Source: CAZBWE01 sp964495465 (lineage in GTDB: Bacteria; Planctomycetota; Phycisphaerae; Sedimentisphaerales; Anaerobacaceae). From it: a DNA stretch of 22,570 bases. The translations under genes and the position numbers were made by a program. A model generated the notes under the pieces. It saw only the letters and a program-made list of their open reading frames with translations, had not been told where the DNA came from and ran no database searches. Shown here piece after piece: positions 6,100-13,384 of the stretch (positions are counted from its first letter, which is position 1; each line of letters begins with the position of its first letter). The stretch covers positions 1-22,570 of the forward strand of contig CAZBWE010000036.1 of NCBI GenBank assembly GCA_964495465.1, in the 5' to 3' direction.

Positions 6100-7893
6100 A
6101 TGGGACAGATAAAGGTTCTTGACCAGAATATGGTAAATATGATAGCAGCCGGCGAGGTGATTGAACGCCCTGCCAGCGTGGTCAAGGAGCTGATGGAAAA
6201 CAGTATCGATGCAGGGGCGGGAAAAATAACAGTTTCAATCGAGGATGGAGGGCGAAAATTAATTTCTGTTACAGATAATGGCTGCGGGATGGATGCTGAA
6301 GACCTGGGGCAGGCATTTGAGCCGCACGCCACCAGCAAAATCAAAACCAGCAAAGACCTGCGTGCTATATCTACCCTCGGATTCAGAGGTGAGGCATTGG
6401 CAAGTATTGCTTCGGTTGCGCAGATTAAAGCTGTAAGCAGAAAACAGGAATCTGCCGGTGGAAACAGTATTGAGATTGACTGCGGGGATAAAAGCAGTGT
6501 CAGCCCGGCCAGCGCTGATTACGGAACTACTATCCAGGTAAGGGATATTTTTTATAAGCTGCCCGCGAGGCGAAAGTTTTTGAGAACTGCAAACACCGAG
6601 TTGGGTCATATTGTAGAACAATTCATCCGTATAGCTCTTGCAAGAGTTGATTTGGATTTGACTTTGATACACAATGGCAGAGAGCTTTATCGGCTGGTAA
6701 GTCAACATGGCCTTAGGCAGCGAATAGGCGAATTGTTCTCATCCGAAATTAGCGAAGATTTGCTCGAAGCCGAAAGTGACGAAAAAGGGGTGCGTATTTT
6801 TGCTTTGATGGGAAGGCCCGGCGATTCGAGGACGAGCAACAAATTCCAATACATATTTCTGAATGGCCGGTTTATCCGCGACAAATTTATTTCGCACGCA
6901 ATAAAGGAGGCATACCGGGGTACTATCGAGCCGGGAAGATTTCCTGTGGTCTTTTTGTTTATGCAGATGCCATATGAGGATTACGATGTTAACGTTCATC
7001 CCACGAAGATAGAGGTGCGTTTTTATAATTCGAATTTGATACATTCTCAGGTCCTTGGTGCCCTGCGGGAGAAGCTGTTGGCGACGGACCTTGATACGCA
7101 GGCGAAATTGCCGTCAGCGGCAGGTCCTGCCTTACCGGAAGGCCCTGAATCGGTCCACAGGGGCCGGGAAATTGCCGATGCAATGGCGGAATTCTTCAGA
7201 ACACATAAGCCCGTTCCGGCGCAACAGCAATTTGTAACACGGGCTTCCAGCCCGTGTTTTGAAAAGCACGGCCAAGATGGCCGTGCTACTGTAAAGGGCA
7301 TAAAGGATGAAGCGCCTCAACCAGAAAGAAAATTTATACAAATTCACGATAGTTTCATCGTTGTGCCGACCGACGACGGATTTATTATTATCGACCAGCA
7401 CGCACTTCACGAGCGCATAATATACGAGATTATGTCCGGGCGATTGCGGGAAAGTAAGCTCGAATCGCAAAGATTATTAATACCTGAGAGTTTCGAGATG
7501 AACGAGGCACAGATTTCTGCGCTCAAAGCCAACACCGAGCTGATGGAAAAACTTGGGATAGAGCTTGTCCCGTTCGGCCCCAGGACTTATGCTATCCAGG
7601 CGTTTCCGACCTTGCTGGCAAAGACATCACCGGTGGATTTTGTTCAGGATTTGATTGATTTGTTTGTTGATAAAGGCGCAAGTCTCGACTCGCAAAGCTT
7701 GCTTGATGAGGTTGTGAATATGGCAGCGTGTAAGGCAGCGATAAAGGCCGGTCAAAAACTGAGTGACAATGAGATAGAGCAGCTTCTTGCGGACCGAGAG
7801 AAGACAGAATTTACAAGTCGTTGTCCACATGGAAGACCTGCTGTCATAAAATTCTCGATGGCAGAGCTTCAAAAGCAGTTTAAACGGACGTGA
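6100..7893 (+). CDS. mutL: DNA mismatch repair protein MutL (endonuclease type)
   Basis: This 597-residue protein couples mismatch recognition by MutS to strand incision. The N-terminal GHKL ATPase has the KELMENSIDAGA helix (about 29-40), DNGCGM (59-64), STLGFRGEAL (91-100) and DVNVHPTK (about 296). The C-terminal dimerisation domain contains DQHALHERIIYE (432-443), which fits the DQHA(X)2E(X)4E endonuclease motif, plus ACKAAIKAG (from 543) and CPHGRP (575-580). It should therefore nick DNA itself, as in organisms without MutH. Residues 379-397 in the interdomain linker are encoded by a double palindrome. No ribosome-binding site is well placed for the ATG; AAGGAA (6074-6079) would serve an out-of-frame 11-codon ORF starting at 6080. 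The btuF-like gene begins one base after the stop. Confidence 0.97.
   Translation: MGQIKVLDQNMVNMIAAGEVIERPASVVKELMENSIDAGAGKITVSIEDGGRKLISVTDNGCGMDAEDLGQAFEPHATSKIKTSKDLRAISTLGFRGEALASIASVAQIKAVSRKQESAGGNSIEIDCGDKSSVSPASADYGTTIQVRDIFYKLPARRKFLRTANTELGHIVEQFIRIALARVDLDLTLIHNGRELYRLVSQHGLRQRIGELFSSEISEDLLEAESDEKGVRIFALMGRPGDSRTSNKFQYIFLNGRFIRDKFISHAIKEAYRGTIEPGRFPVVFLFMQMPYEDYDVNVHPTKIEVRFYNSNLIHSQVLGALREKLLATDLDTQAKLPSAAGPALPEGPESVHRGREIADAMAEFFRTHKPVPAQQQFVTRASSPCFEKHGQDGRATVKGIKDEAPQPERKFIQIHDSFIVVPTDDGFIIIDQHALHERIIYEIMSGRLRESKLESQRLLIPESFEMNEAQISALKANTELMEKLGIELVPFGPRTYAIQAFPTLLAKTSPVDFVQDLIDLFVDKGASLDSQSLLDEVVNMAACKAAIKAGQKLSDNEIEQLLADREKTEFTSRCPHGRPAVIKFSMAELQKQFKRT
7234..7289 (+). repeat. 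Paired REP-like palindromes inside the mutL coding sequence
   Basis: Two hairpins in inverted arrangement: AACACGGGC (7236-7244) with GCCCGTGTT (7250-7258), and GCACGGCCA (7266-7274) with TGGCCGTGC (7278-7286). The outer ends mirror each other as GTAACAC and GTGCTAC, like the GTAG heads of a BIME. The unit is read in frame as VTRASSPCFEKHGQDGRAT (MutL residues 379-397), a peptide with the character of translated repeat, located in the variable linker. Confidence 0.8.
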
Positions 7894-7894
7894 T

Positions 7895-8815
7895 ATGAAG
7901 TTTCTACGGGTATTTTTGATAGTTTGCTTTATTGGTTTGGCGGTTTTTGTTGTCGTTAATTATCGTAATCAGGATGAAACCTCTGATAATAATTCAATCG
8001 AGCTCGTGGGTAATCCATTAAGGATTGTTTCGCTTGCGCCTAATCTTACTGAAATTCTTTTTGCACTCGGGCTTGATGAAAGAGTTATGGCGGTATCCGG
8101 CGATAGTGATTATCCTGCGGATGCGTCGAGCAGGAAAAAACTGGGGACATTCTGGGCGCCGGACATCGAAGCCGTCATAGCATCCAAGCCTGATTTGGTA
8201 ATTACCCTTTGGTTCGAGCAGCAAAAATCGGTTGCAGAGAGCTTAAAACGGCTGGGCTATGAAGTCTTGACTTTGAAGATAGAAAAAGTCGAAGAGCTTT
8301 TTATGTCAATTGAGAAAATCGGGACCGCAACGGGATGTGAAAAGCGTGCCGGGCAGCTTGTTAAAAATATCAGTGAGCAATTGAGCGATTTACAAGAGCA
8401 ACTTGCTTCGGCGAACAAGGTCAGAGTATTATGGGTGATACAGGTTGAACCATTACGCGTGGCCGGTAGAAATACATTTATAAATGAATTGATAGAGTTG
8501 GCCGGCGGGGATAATGCCATCGGCCTCACTATTGCACAATACCCGCAAATAGGGACCGAAGAGCTTCTCGTCTGTGACGCGGAAGTTATCATCCAATCGG
8601 CAATGGGGGCAGGAGATATTCCTGCTCAGCAAAAGGCGGCTGAGACGTTTTGGGGTAGATGGCCAGGTTTACCGGCGGTCAAAAATAACAGGATTTATGT
8701 TGTCCAGCCGGATACAGTTCTGAGATTAGGGCCGAGACTGCCACAGGGAATAAGGCTTATCGCTCAATGTCTGCATCCTGATATTGCGGATAAGACTCAA
8801 TATGACACGCAATGA
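7895..8815 (+). CDS. BtuF-like ABC transporter substrate-binding protein
   Basis: This 306-residue protein is a helical-backbone (cluster A-II type) periplasmic binding protein for vitamin B12 or an iron chelate. The N-terminus is a hydrophobic export segment (about residues 4-22) without a clear lipobox cysteine, so it may be a cleaved or anchored Sec substrate. The mature part starts with RIVSLAPNLTEILFALG and carries SGDSDYP, IEAVIASKPDLVI, a long linking helix, YPQIGTEELL and FWGRWPGLPAVKNNRIYVV. The SDYP and YPQI-EELL segments match BtuF best, so cobalamin is the favoured ligand, but heme or siderophore cannot be excluded. The ATG lies one base after the mutL stop. The permease and ATPase follow directly. 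Confidence 0.88.
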   Translation: MKFLRVFLIVCFIGLAVFVVVNYRNQDETSDNNSIELVGNPLRIVSLAPNLTEILFALGLDERVMAVSGDSDYPADASSRKKLGTFWAPDIEAVIASKPDLVITLWFEQQKSVAESLKRLGYEVLTLKIEKVEELFMSIEKIGTATGCEKRAGQLVKNISEQLSDLQEQLASANKVRVLWVIQVEPLRVAGRNTFINELIELAGGDNAIGLTIAQYPQIGTEELLVCDAEVIIQSAMGAGDIPAQQKAAETFWGRWPGLPAVKNNRIYVVQPDTVLRLGPRLPQGIRLIAQCLHPDIADKTQYDTQ

Positions 8816-8828
8816 ACAAGGTAAATCA

Positions 8829-9857
8829 ATGGCAGGGATTTTAACCGCAAAAAGTTTATCGATTAAAATTATTTTCTGCCTTATAGTGCTGATGGTGGTA
8901 ATGGGTTTATGCACTTTGAGGGGGACGCAGCGTATTTCCCTGCAAAAGGTTTTTGCCGGCCCTGGTTCTATGCCGGGTGACAATATTGATTATGAAATTT
9001 TTGCCGTTAGATTACGACGTGTTATTTTAGCTGCTCTGGTGGGGGCGGCCCTTGCGAGTTGCGGTGTGGTGCTGCAGGCGATTTTACGAAATCCTCTGGC
9101 CGACCCATATATTCTCGGCATATCCAGTGGTGCGGGATTGGGTGCGATTATTGCAATTTTGTCCGGCATAAACTGGGTTTTCTGGGGCGGTTCGGCAGTT
9201 ACAGCTTGCGCCTTTGTCGGCGCCGTCGCAACGGTGTGGTTGGTTTGGTTTATTGGTCATTTTGCCGGCAAATCGCAGGTTACGAGTTTACTACTGGCTG
9301 GAGTGGTGGTAAATGCCTTCTTTTCTGCAGTAATAATGTTTTTGACATCTATTGCAAAAAGCGAACAGCTTCGCTGGACGGTTTACTGGCTGATGGGCAG
9401 CATAACAGATAAAGAGCCGCTTGTGTTATGGATTAGCGGGGCCTTTATCCTAACAGGGATAGTTGCGTTGTTTATTATTTGCTACAGGCTGAACGCTCTT
9501 ACACTTGGTGATGAGCAGGCGAGAAGTCTCGGCATTGACCCTGCAAGAACTCGGCTGGTTGCTTTCGGCTTTGCGGCTTTTATCACAGCTATTTCGGTTA
9601 GCTTAAGCGGGCTGATTGGTTTTGTTGGGCTTATTATTCCCCACGGCGTTCGGCTGGTATTCGGGCCTGACCATCGTCAATTACTGCCTGTCAGTGTGAT
9701 AATCGGGGCCTCTTTTTTGGTTATAGCTGATACATTTGCCCGGACAATATTCGGCCAGGAACAGTTGCCCGTGGGTGTAATTACGGCTATTGCCGGCGGG
9801 CCGTTTTTTCTTATTTTGTTGGCTAAATACAGCAGGAGAGTTAGTTGGTTGAAATGA
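8829..9857 (+). CDS. BtuC/FecCD-family ABC transporter permease
   Basis: This 342-residue polytopic inner-membrane protein forms the channel of a B12/iron-complex importer. Family blocks are RLRRVILAALVGAALASCG, LQAILRNPLADPYILGISSGAG, GLIGFVGLIIPHGVRLVFGPDHRQLLP-type residues (the loop contacting the ATPase) and ADTFAR with PVGVITAIAGGPFFLILL at the end; about ten membrane helices fit BtuC. The start at 8829 has AAGG seven bases upstream and lies 13 bases after the btuF-like stop. In-frame alternatives are the ATG at 8802, overlapping btuF by 14 bases, and a TTG at 8784. The next gene overlaps its stop. Substrate shares the uncertainty of the binding protein. Confidence 0.92.
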   Translation: MAGILTAKSLSIKIIFCLIVLMVVMGLCTLRGTQRISLQKVFAGPGSMPGDNIDYEIFAVRLRRVILAALVGAALASCGVVLQAILRNPLADPYILGISSGAGLGAIIAILSGINWVFWGGSAVTACAFVGAVATVWLVWFIGHFAGKSQVTSLLLAGVVVNAFFSAVIMFLTSIAKSEQLRWTVYWLMGSITDKEPLVLWISGAFILTGIVALFIICYRLNALTLGDEQARSLGIDPARTRLVAFGFAAFITAISVSLSGLIGFVGLIIPHGVRLVFGPDHRQLLPVSVIIGASFLVIADTFARTIFGQEQLPVGVITAIAGGPFFLILLAKYSRRVSWLK

Positions 9858-10648
9858 GCGGTATAGAGGTTAAAAATTTAAGTTTTGCATATCGGTTGTC
9901 GGGCACGCTCTTAAAAGACATCAGTTTTGAGGTAAAGACGGGGGCATTTTTGTCAATTGTGGGACCGAATGGGGCAGGCAAAACAACCCTGCTGAATTTG
10001 CTGTGTGGAGTGCTGAGGCCTCAGGCCGGTTCTGTAAAAATTGACTCGGCACCTGTTCGTTCGTATTCAATTAAAAGGCTTGCACGAAAAGTTTCTGTTG
10101 TTCGCCAGGAATTTGTTCCGGTATTTGACTTTACGGTTACGGAAATAGTTTCAATGGCCAGGGCGCCATATTTGGGGATGCTCGGTTTTGAAGGCAGGGA
10201 TGATGAGAGAATAGTGGCTGATGCGCTCGAAATGACGGACACAATCCAGTTTTCCACGCGAACCCTTGCTCAATTAAGCGCAGGTGAAAGACAGCGAGTT
10301 TTTATTGCCAGAGCGCTTGCAGCAGACAGCCTTGTTTTGCTTCTGGATGAGCCGACAAGCTTTCTGGATTTGAAACATCAGGTTGGTATCTATGACCTGC
10401 TTAAGGCAGCACAGGTTGAAAAAGGCAAAACAATTGTGGTTGTAACACACGATATCAACCTGGCAACACAATACTGTGACGAGACTTTGCTTCTTGGGAC
10501 TGATGGCAGTTACGAATATGGCGGCCCAGAGGATGTTTTTTCCGCGGAGCGGTTAGAAAGAATTTTCGGTGTCAGAATATTTACGGCTAAGGTGGGTCGG
10601 GGGAAATTTTTCATCCCTTTAGGCAAACTTGCAAAAGGTAGCGAATAA
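9854..10648 (+). CDS. BtuD/FecE-type ABC transporter ATP-binding protein
   Basis: This 264-residue cytoplasmic ATPase energises the importer formed with the preceding permease. It shows Walker A GPNGAGKTT (residues 37-45), the Q-loop VVRQE (82-86), the signature LSAGERQR (141-148), Walker B VLLLDEP (161-167) and the H-loop histidine in VVVTHD (199). The ATG at 9854 overlaps the permease stop as ATGA, a standard coupling arrangement. An in-frame TTG at 9845 has a better spaced GGAG (9835-9838), so a three-residue longer form is possible. This is the last gene of the mutL-btuFCD-like run; no TonB-dependent receptor or cobalamin riboswitch is visible nearby. Confidence 0.93.
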   Translation: MSGIEVKNLSFAYRLSGTLLKDISFEVKTGAFLSIVGPNGAGKTTLLNLLCGVLRPQAGSVKIDSAPVRSYSIKRLARKVSVVRQEFVPVFDFTVTEIVSMARAPYLGMLGFEGRDDERIVADALEMTDTIQFSTRTLAQLSAGERQRVFIARALAADSLVLLLDEPTSFLDLKHQVGIYDLLKAAQVEKGKTIVVVTHDINLATQYCDETLLLGTDGSYEYGGPEDVFSAERLERIFGVRIFTAKVGRGKFFIPLGKLAKGSE

Positions 10649-10829
10649 GTCACCGGCGAGTTTAGCAGTGGCTGAAAAACAACCGATTATTGCTGTAAGT
10701 GCTTTTATGATAAGTACATATATTGCCTGAATGAATTTTCACTACCGAGGTTGAAAACGCTGTCTGTGATTTGCTGTGTAGTGTTTAAGTTTTGAAAAAA
10801 ATAAGGACTATACAGTGTATATATTTGTA

Positions 10830-10838
10830 TGCTATAAT
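10830..10838 (+). promoter_or_regulatory. Extended -10 promoter for the dksA-like gene
   Basis: TGCTATAAT (10830-10838) is a perfect extended -10 element. The expected start near 10845 leaves a leader of about eight bases before the ATG at 10853, with no room for a ribosome-binding site. The -35 region (about 10810-10816) is poor, as is common for extended -10 promoters. Confidence 0.55.
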
Positions 10839-10852
10839 GCTGTTTCTAACAA

Positions 10853-11416
10853 ATGGTAAAAAAAGGTTTAGTAATAGGAAAGGCAAACAGAAAAGTGGTT
10901 CGGAAGCGCAAACAAACATCGAGAAAAAAAGCAGGCACAACTCGAACCAAGAAACGTCATTTGACCGCTGTTGATATCAAGCATTTCAAACAACTGCTTT
11001 TGGAGAAACAATACGAAATCCTGAGAAACGTAACCGAGTTCCAGGATGAAGCTCTCAGGAAGTCGCGACTGGATGCATCCGGCGATTTGTCAAGTATGCC
11101 AATTCATATGGCTGATATTGGAACAGACAACTATGAGCAGGAGTTTGCTCTGGGATTGATGGACAGCGAAAGGAAATTGCTTAGAGAAATTGACGACGCT
11201 TTGATACGTATCGAGCAAGGAACTTACGGGATTTGTGAGGGCACAAATAAGCCGATACCTAAAGCTCGCCTTGAAGCCAATCCTTGGGCAAGATATTGCG
11301 TTGAATATGCCCGGATGCTGGAACAAGGTCTTGAAAAAGAGCGGGAAGAATCAGTGTCAGAGCCGCAAGAATATGAGGGGAGAGGCGACTCAGAACAAGA
11401 TGATTCTGGGGGCTAA
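10853..11416 (+). CDS. DksA/TraR-family protein with degenerate zinc finger
   Basis: This 187-residue protein has the layout of RNA-polymerase secondary-channel regulators of the DksA/TraR family. A very basic N-terminal tail (about 1-35, rich in Lys/Arg) precedes a coiled coil (about 40-112) with an acidic tip segment MADIGTDNYEQE (86-97), then the zinc-finger region GTYGICEGTNKPIPKARLEA and an acidic C-terminal tail. Of the four zinc cysteines only Cys118 and Cys139 remain; Thr121 and Tyr142 stand where the partners should be, so zinc binding is doubtful. I associate this form with planctomycetes. The ATG at 10853 has no Shine-Dalgarno sequence, and an extended -10 box sits 15 bases before it. 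Whether it responds with ppGpp is unknown. Confidence 0.88.
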   Translation: MVKKGLVIGKANRKVVRKRKQTSRKKAGTTRTKKRHLTAVDIKHFKQLLLEKQYEILRNVTEFQDEALRKSRLDASGDLSSMPIHMADIGTDNYEQEFALGLMDSERKLLREIDDALIRIEQGTYGICEGTNKPIPKARLEANPWARYCVEYARMLEQGLEKEREESVSEPQEYEGRGDSEQDDSGG

Positions 11417-11674
11417 AGGCAGTTTTTACCTGTTGTATTAGAGACTTTACTTGATAATAATTTCATATTTACCATGTTGCGAAGAAGGATCCGGGAAATA
11501 CCTGAAGATTAGGGTTTTTTCAGAGCACCAGGTTGGGATTGAGGCAATATAAATGGCCGGAACCGCTGGCAGTTTTGGCTTTTGTTGGGTTGTTTTTTTA
11601 AAAAATTGGTTTGGTGTTGTCCGGCGAAAAATATATTTACTTCTGTGCTCAAAAAAGTAAAATTAAACACTCGC

Positions 11675-11896
11675 ATGAGACATAAATGTCCAGTCTGTCA
11701 TAAAACCGTTGATATATCACCCCGGGAAAGAGTTGAAGGGGTGAATTACTTTCCTTTCTGTTCCGAGCGATGCAAGCTTATAGATTTGGGTGTCTGGCTG
11801 GATGGTAAATACAAGATAATCTCCGAATCGGAGTCCCCAAAGAAGGAATTTGATTTGCATCAAGGCGTTTACTTTGATAAGGATAAAATATTATGA
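11675..11896 (+). CDS. yacG: YacG-type zinc-binding DNA gyrase inhibitor
   Basis: This 73-residue protein has the YacG zinc ribbon: Cys5 and Cys8 in CPVC, and Cys29 and Cys33 in FCSERC, followed by KLIDLGVWLDGKYKI. In E. coli YacG binds the GyrB C-terminal region and inhibits gyrase; elsewhere the role is less certain. The ATG at 11675 gives a protein close to the usual length of about 65 residues. An in-frame GTG at 11645 would add ten basic residues. No strong ribosome-binding site is visible before the ATG. It stands alone between the dksA-like gene and a membrane-protein gene 82 bases downstream. Confidence 0.88.
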   Translation: MRHKCPVCHKTVDISPRERVEGVNYFPFCSERCKLIDLGVWLDGKYKIISESESPKKEFDLHQGVYFDKDKIL

Positions 11897-11978
11897 AATT
11901 TGTTGAAACCTCAGGTTAATAAGCTATATATATTTAAGGAAATGAATAGTAATTACAATTTTTTTGAAAGGGAGCAAA

Positions 11979-13160
11979 ATGGTTGGCGAAAAAGAATCTT
12001 CTACGGTTTTTGACAACTTTCTTTTCCCGAAGATTTTTCACACTTTCCGTATTGCTATTCACTGGAAAACATTAGTGATTGCCTTTTTGGCAGTGGTTGT
12101 TATATGCTTGGCTGGTCGTATTATGGACCTTATTTTCGCTGCCGCATCGAGTTCGTGGAGTCAGGATGGTGTATTTATCCGGCTCTGGGAGGCGGCTTCT
12201 GTAAGCTTTCATAGTGCCCTGAAATCACTATTTGCATTTAATATCTTAGGTGTAGCTGAGAGTATAGCCGGCTATTTTGTAGCTGTGGGTTCGATTTTCA
12301 AAGACCATTATATTTATTGCATCATCTTTTGCGTCATAAAACTTGCCGTTATTTCCGTTTGTGGGGGAGCCATCTGCCGAATTGCGGCCTTACAATTTGC
12401 CCGGGGCGAAAAACCGGGCGTATCCGAAGCGTTGCGTTTCAGCACAAAAAAGTTCCTGAGTTTTTTCATTACACCTTTGGCGCCGGTTGCTATGATTATT
12501 TTTATAGGCCTGTTCATATTTCTGTTGGGATTGATAGGTAACATTCCGAGAGTTGGTGAGTTGCTTATGAGTGTCTTTATGTTCCTGGCTTTTTTTGCAG
12601 GGGCATTGTTAGCAGTCATTTTCATAGGGGCGATTGCGGGATTTAATCTGATGTTTCCCGCTGTGGCTTATGACGGCTCAGATAGTTTTGATGCGATAAG
12701 CCGCTCTTTTGGTTACGTATATGCGAAACCGTGGCGGATGGGCTTTTATACTTTGGTGGCTTTGGTCTATGGCGCAATTTGTTATATGTTTGTGCGGTTT
12801 TTCGCTTTTTTGATGCTCTTGTTTACATATTGGTTTTTACGGCTTGGCATACTGGGTGACAATAGTAAACTTACAGCAATTTGGCCGGGTCCAAGATTCT
12901 GGGACTTGGTTGGGCCGTCAGGTTTGCCAGCCAACTGGACTCAATCACTTTCCAGCTTTTTGATTCACTTATGTATAATGATTGTTGTCGGCTTAGTGGT
13001 GTCTTTTATAATAAGTTTTTATTTTTCAGCTAATACTATAATTTATTCACTTATGCGTAACAAAGTTGACAATACAACCCTGGAAGATATTTATGTTCCT
13101 TTCAACAAAGCCAGAACCGAACCGTCGGTAGATGAGTCTGAGCCTAAGGAAACGCAGTAG
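11979..13160 (+). CDS. Polytopic membrane protein of unknown function
   Basis: I do not recognise a named family. The 393-residue product has six to eight hydrophobic segments: about 33-52, 90-110, 118-140, 165-185, 190-225 (double), 245-290 (double) and 325-345. A conspicuous soluble stretch between segments reads AYDGSDSFDAISRSFGYV, a D-x-F-D-A-I-S-R-S type motif that I have seen in uncharacterised integral membrane proteins of planctomycetes. The C-terminus is hydrophilic and acidic. The ATG at 11979 is preceded by AAAGGGAG (11967-11974) at short spacing; an in-frame TTG at 11964 is less likely. It is followed by a 224-base gap before the surface-sugar gene. Location in the inner membrane is certain; a role in transport or envelope work would be a guess. 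Confidence 0.8.
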   Translation: MVGEKESSTVFDNFLFPKIFHTFRIAIHWKTLVIAFLAVVVICLAGRIMDLIFAAASSSWSQDGVFIRLWEAASVSFHSALKSLFAFNILGVAESIAGYFVAVGSIFKDHYIYCIIFCVIKLAVISVCGGAICRIAALQFARGEKPGVSEALRFSTKKFLSFFITPLAPVAMIIFIGLFIFLLGLIGNIPRVGELLMSVFMFLAFFAGALLAVIFIGAIAGFNLMFPAVAYDGSDSFDAISRSFGYVYAKPWRMGFYTLVALVYGAICYMFVRFFAFLMLLFTYWFLRLGILGDNSKLTAIWPGPRFWDLVGPSGLPANWTQSLSSFLIHLCIMIVVGLVVSFIISFYFSANTIIYSLMRNKVDNTTLEDIYVPFNKARTEPSVDESEPKETQ

Positions 13161-13269
13161 GTGTAAAAGTTATACAGACAATTGGGATCTTAAAAAGTAA
13201 TTGAGGATGATTATTGGGTTATTATAAGAGGGGTGGTCCGATACAAATACAGGATAGAGGGTGACGCGT

Positions 13270-13323
13270 ATGATATGCATGTTGTTTATTTGGTATTTTT
13301 TTGCCTCGTTTAAATGTGCGTAA
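13270..13323 (+). CDS. Possible 17-aa hydrophobic micro-ORF
   Basis: In the 224-base gap before the dehydratase gene, an ATG at 13270 follows GAGGG (13257-13261) at eight bases. It opens an 18-codon frame reading MICMLFIWYFFASFKCA, a single hydrophobic stretch with a stop at 13321-13323. It could be a membrane micro-protein or a leader, but a short ORF with a chance ribosome-binding site is equally plausible. Confidence 0.2.
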   Translation: MICMLFIWYFFASFKCA

Positions 13324-13384
13324 CCTGCCTTTGGAATTAAGCTTGTAAGTAATTATGGGGGGCAATTATGACGATAAATAGTGT

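Noticed and set aside
5967..6353. Longer frame extending the RAYT gene upstream to 6353
   Set aside because: That part is antisense to the conserved N-terminus of mutL and crosses the upstream palindrome; family homology begins near 5966.
7834..7900. Cobalamin riboswitch before the btuF-like gene
   Set aside because: There is only one base between mutL and btuF and no space or recognisable B12-box for a riboswitch.
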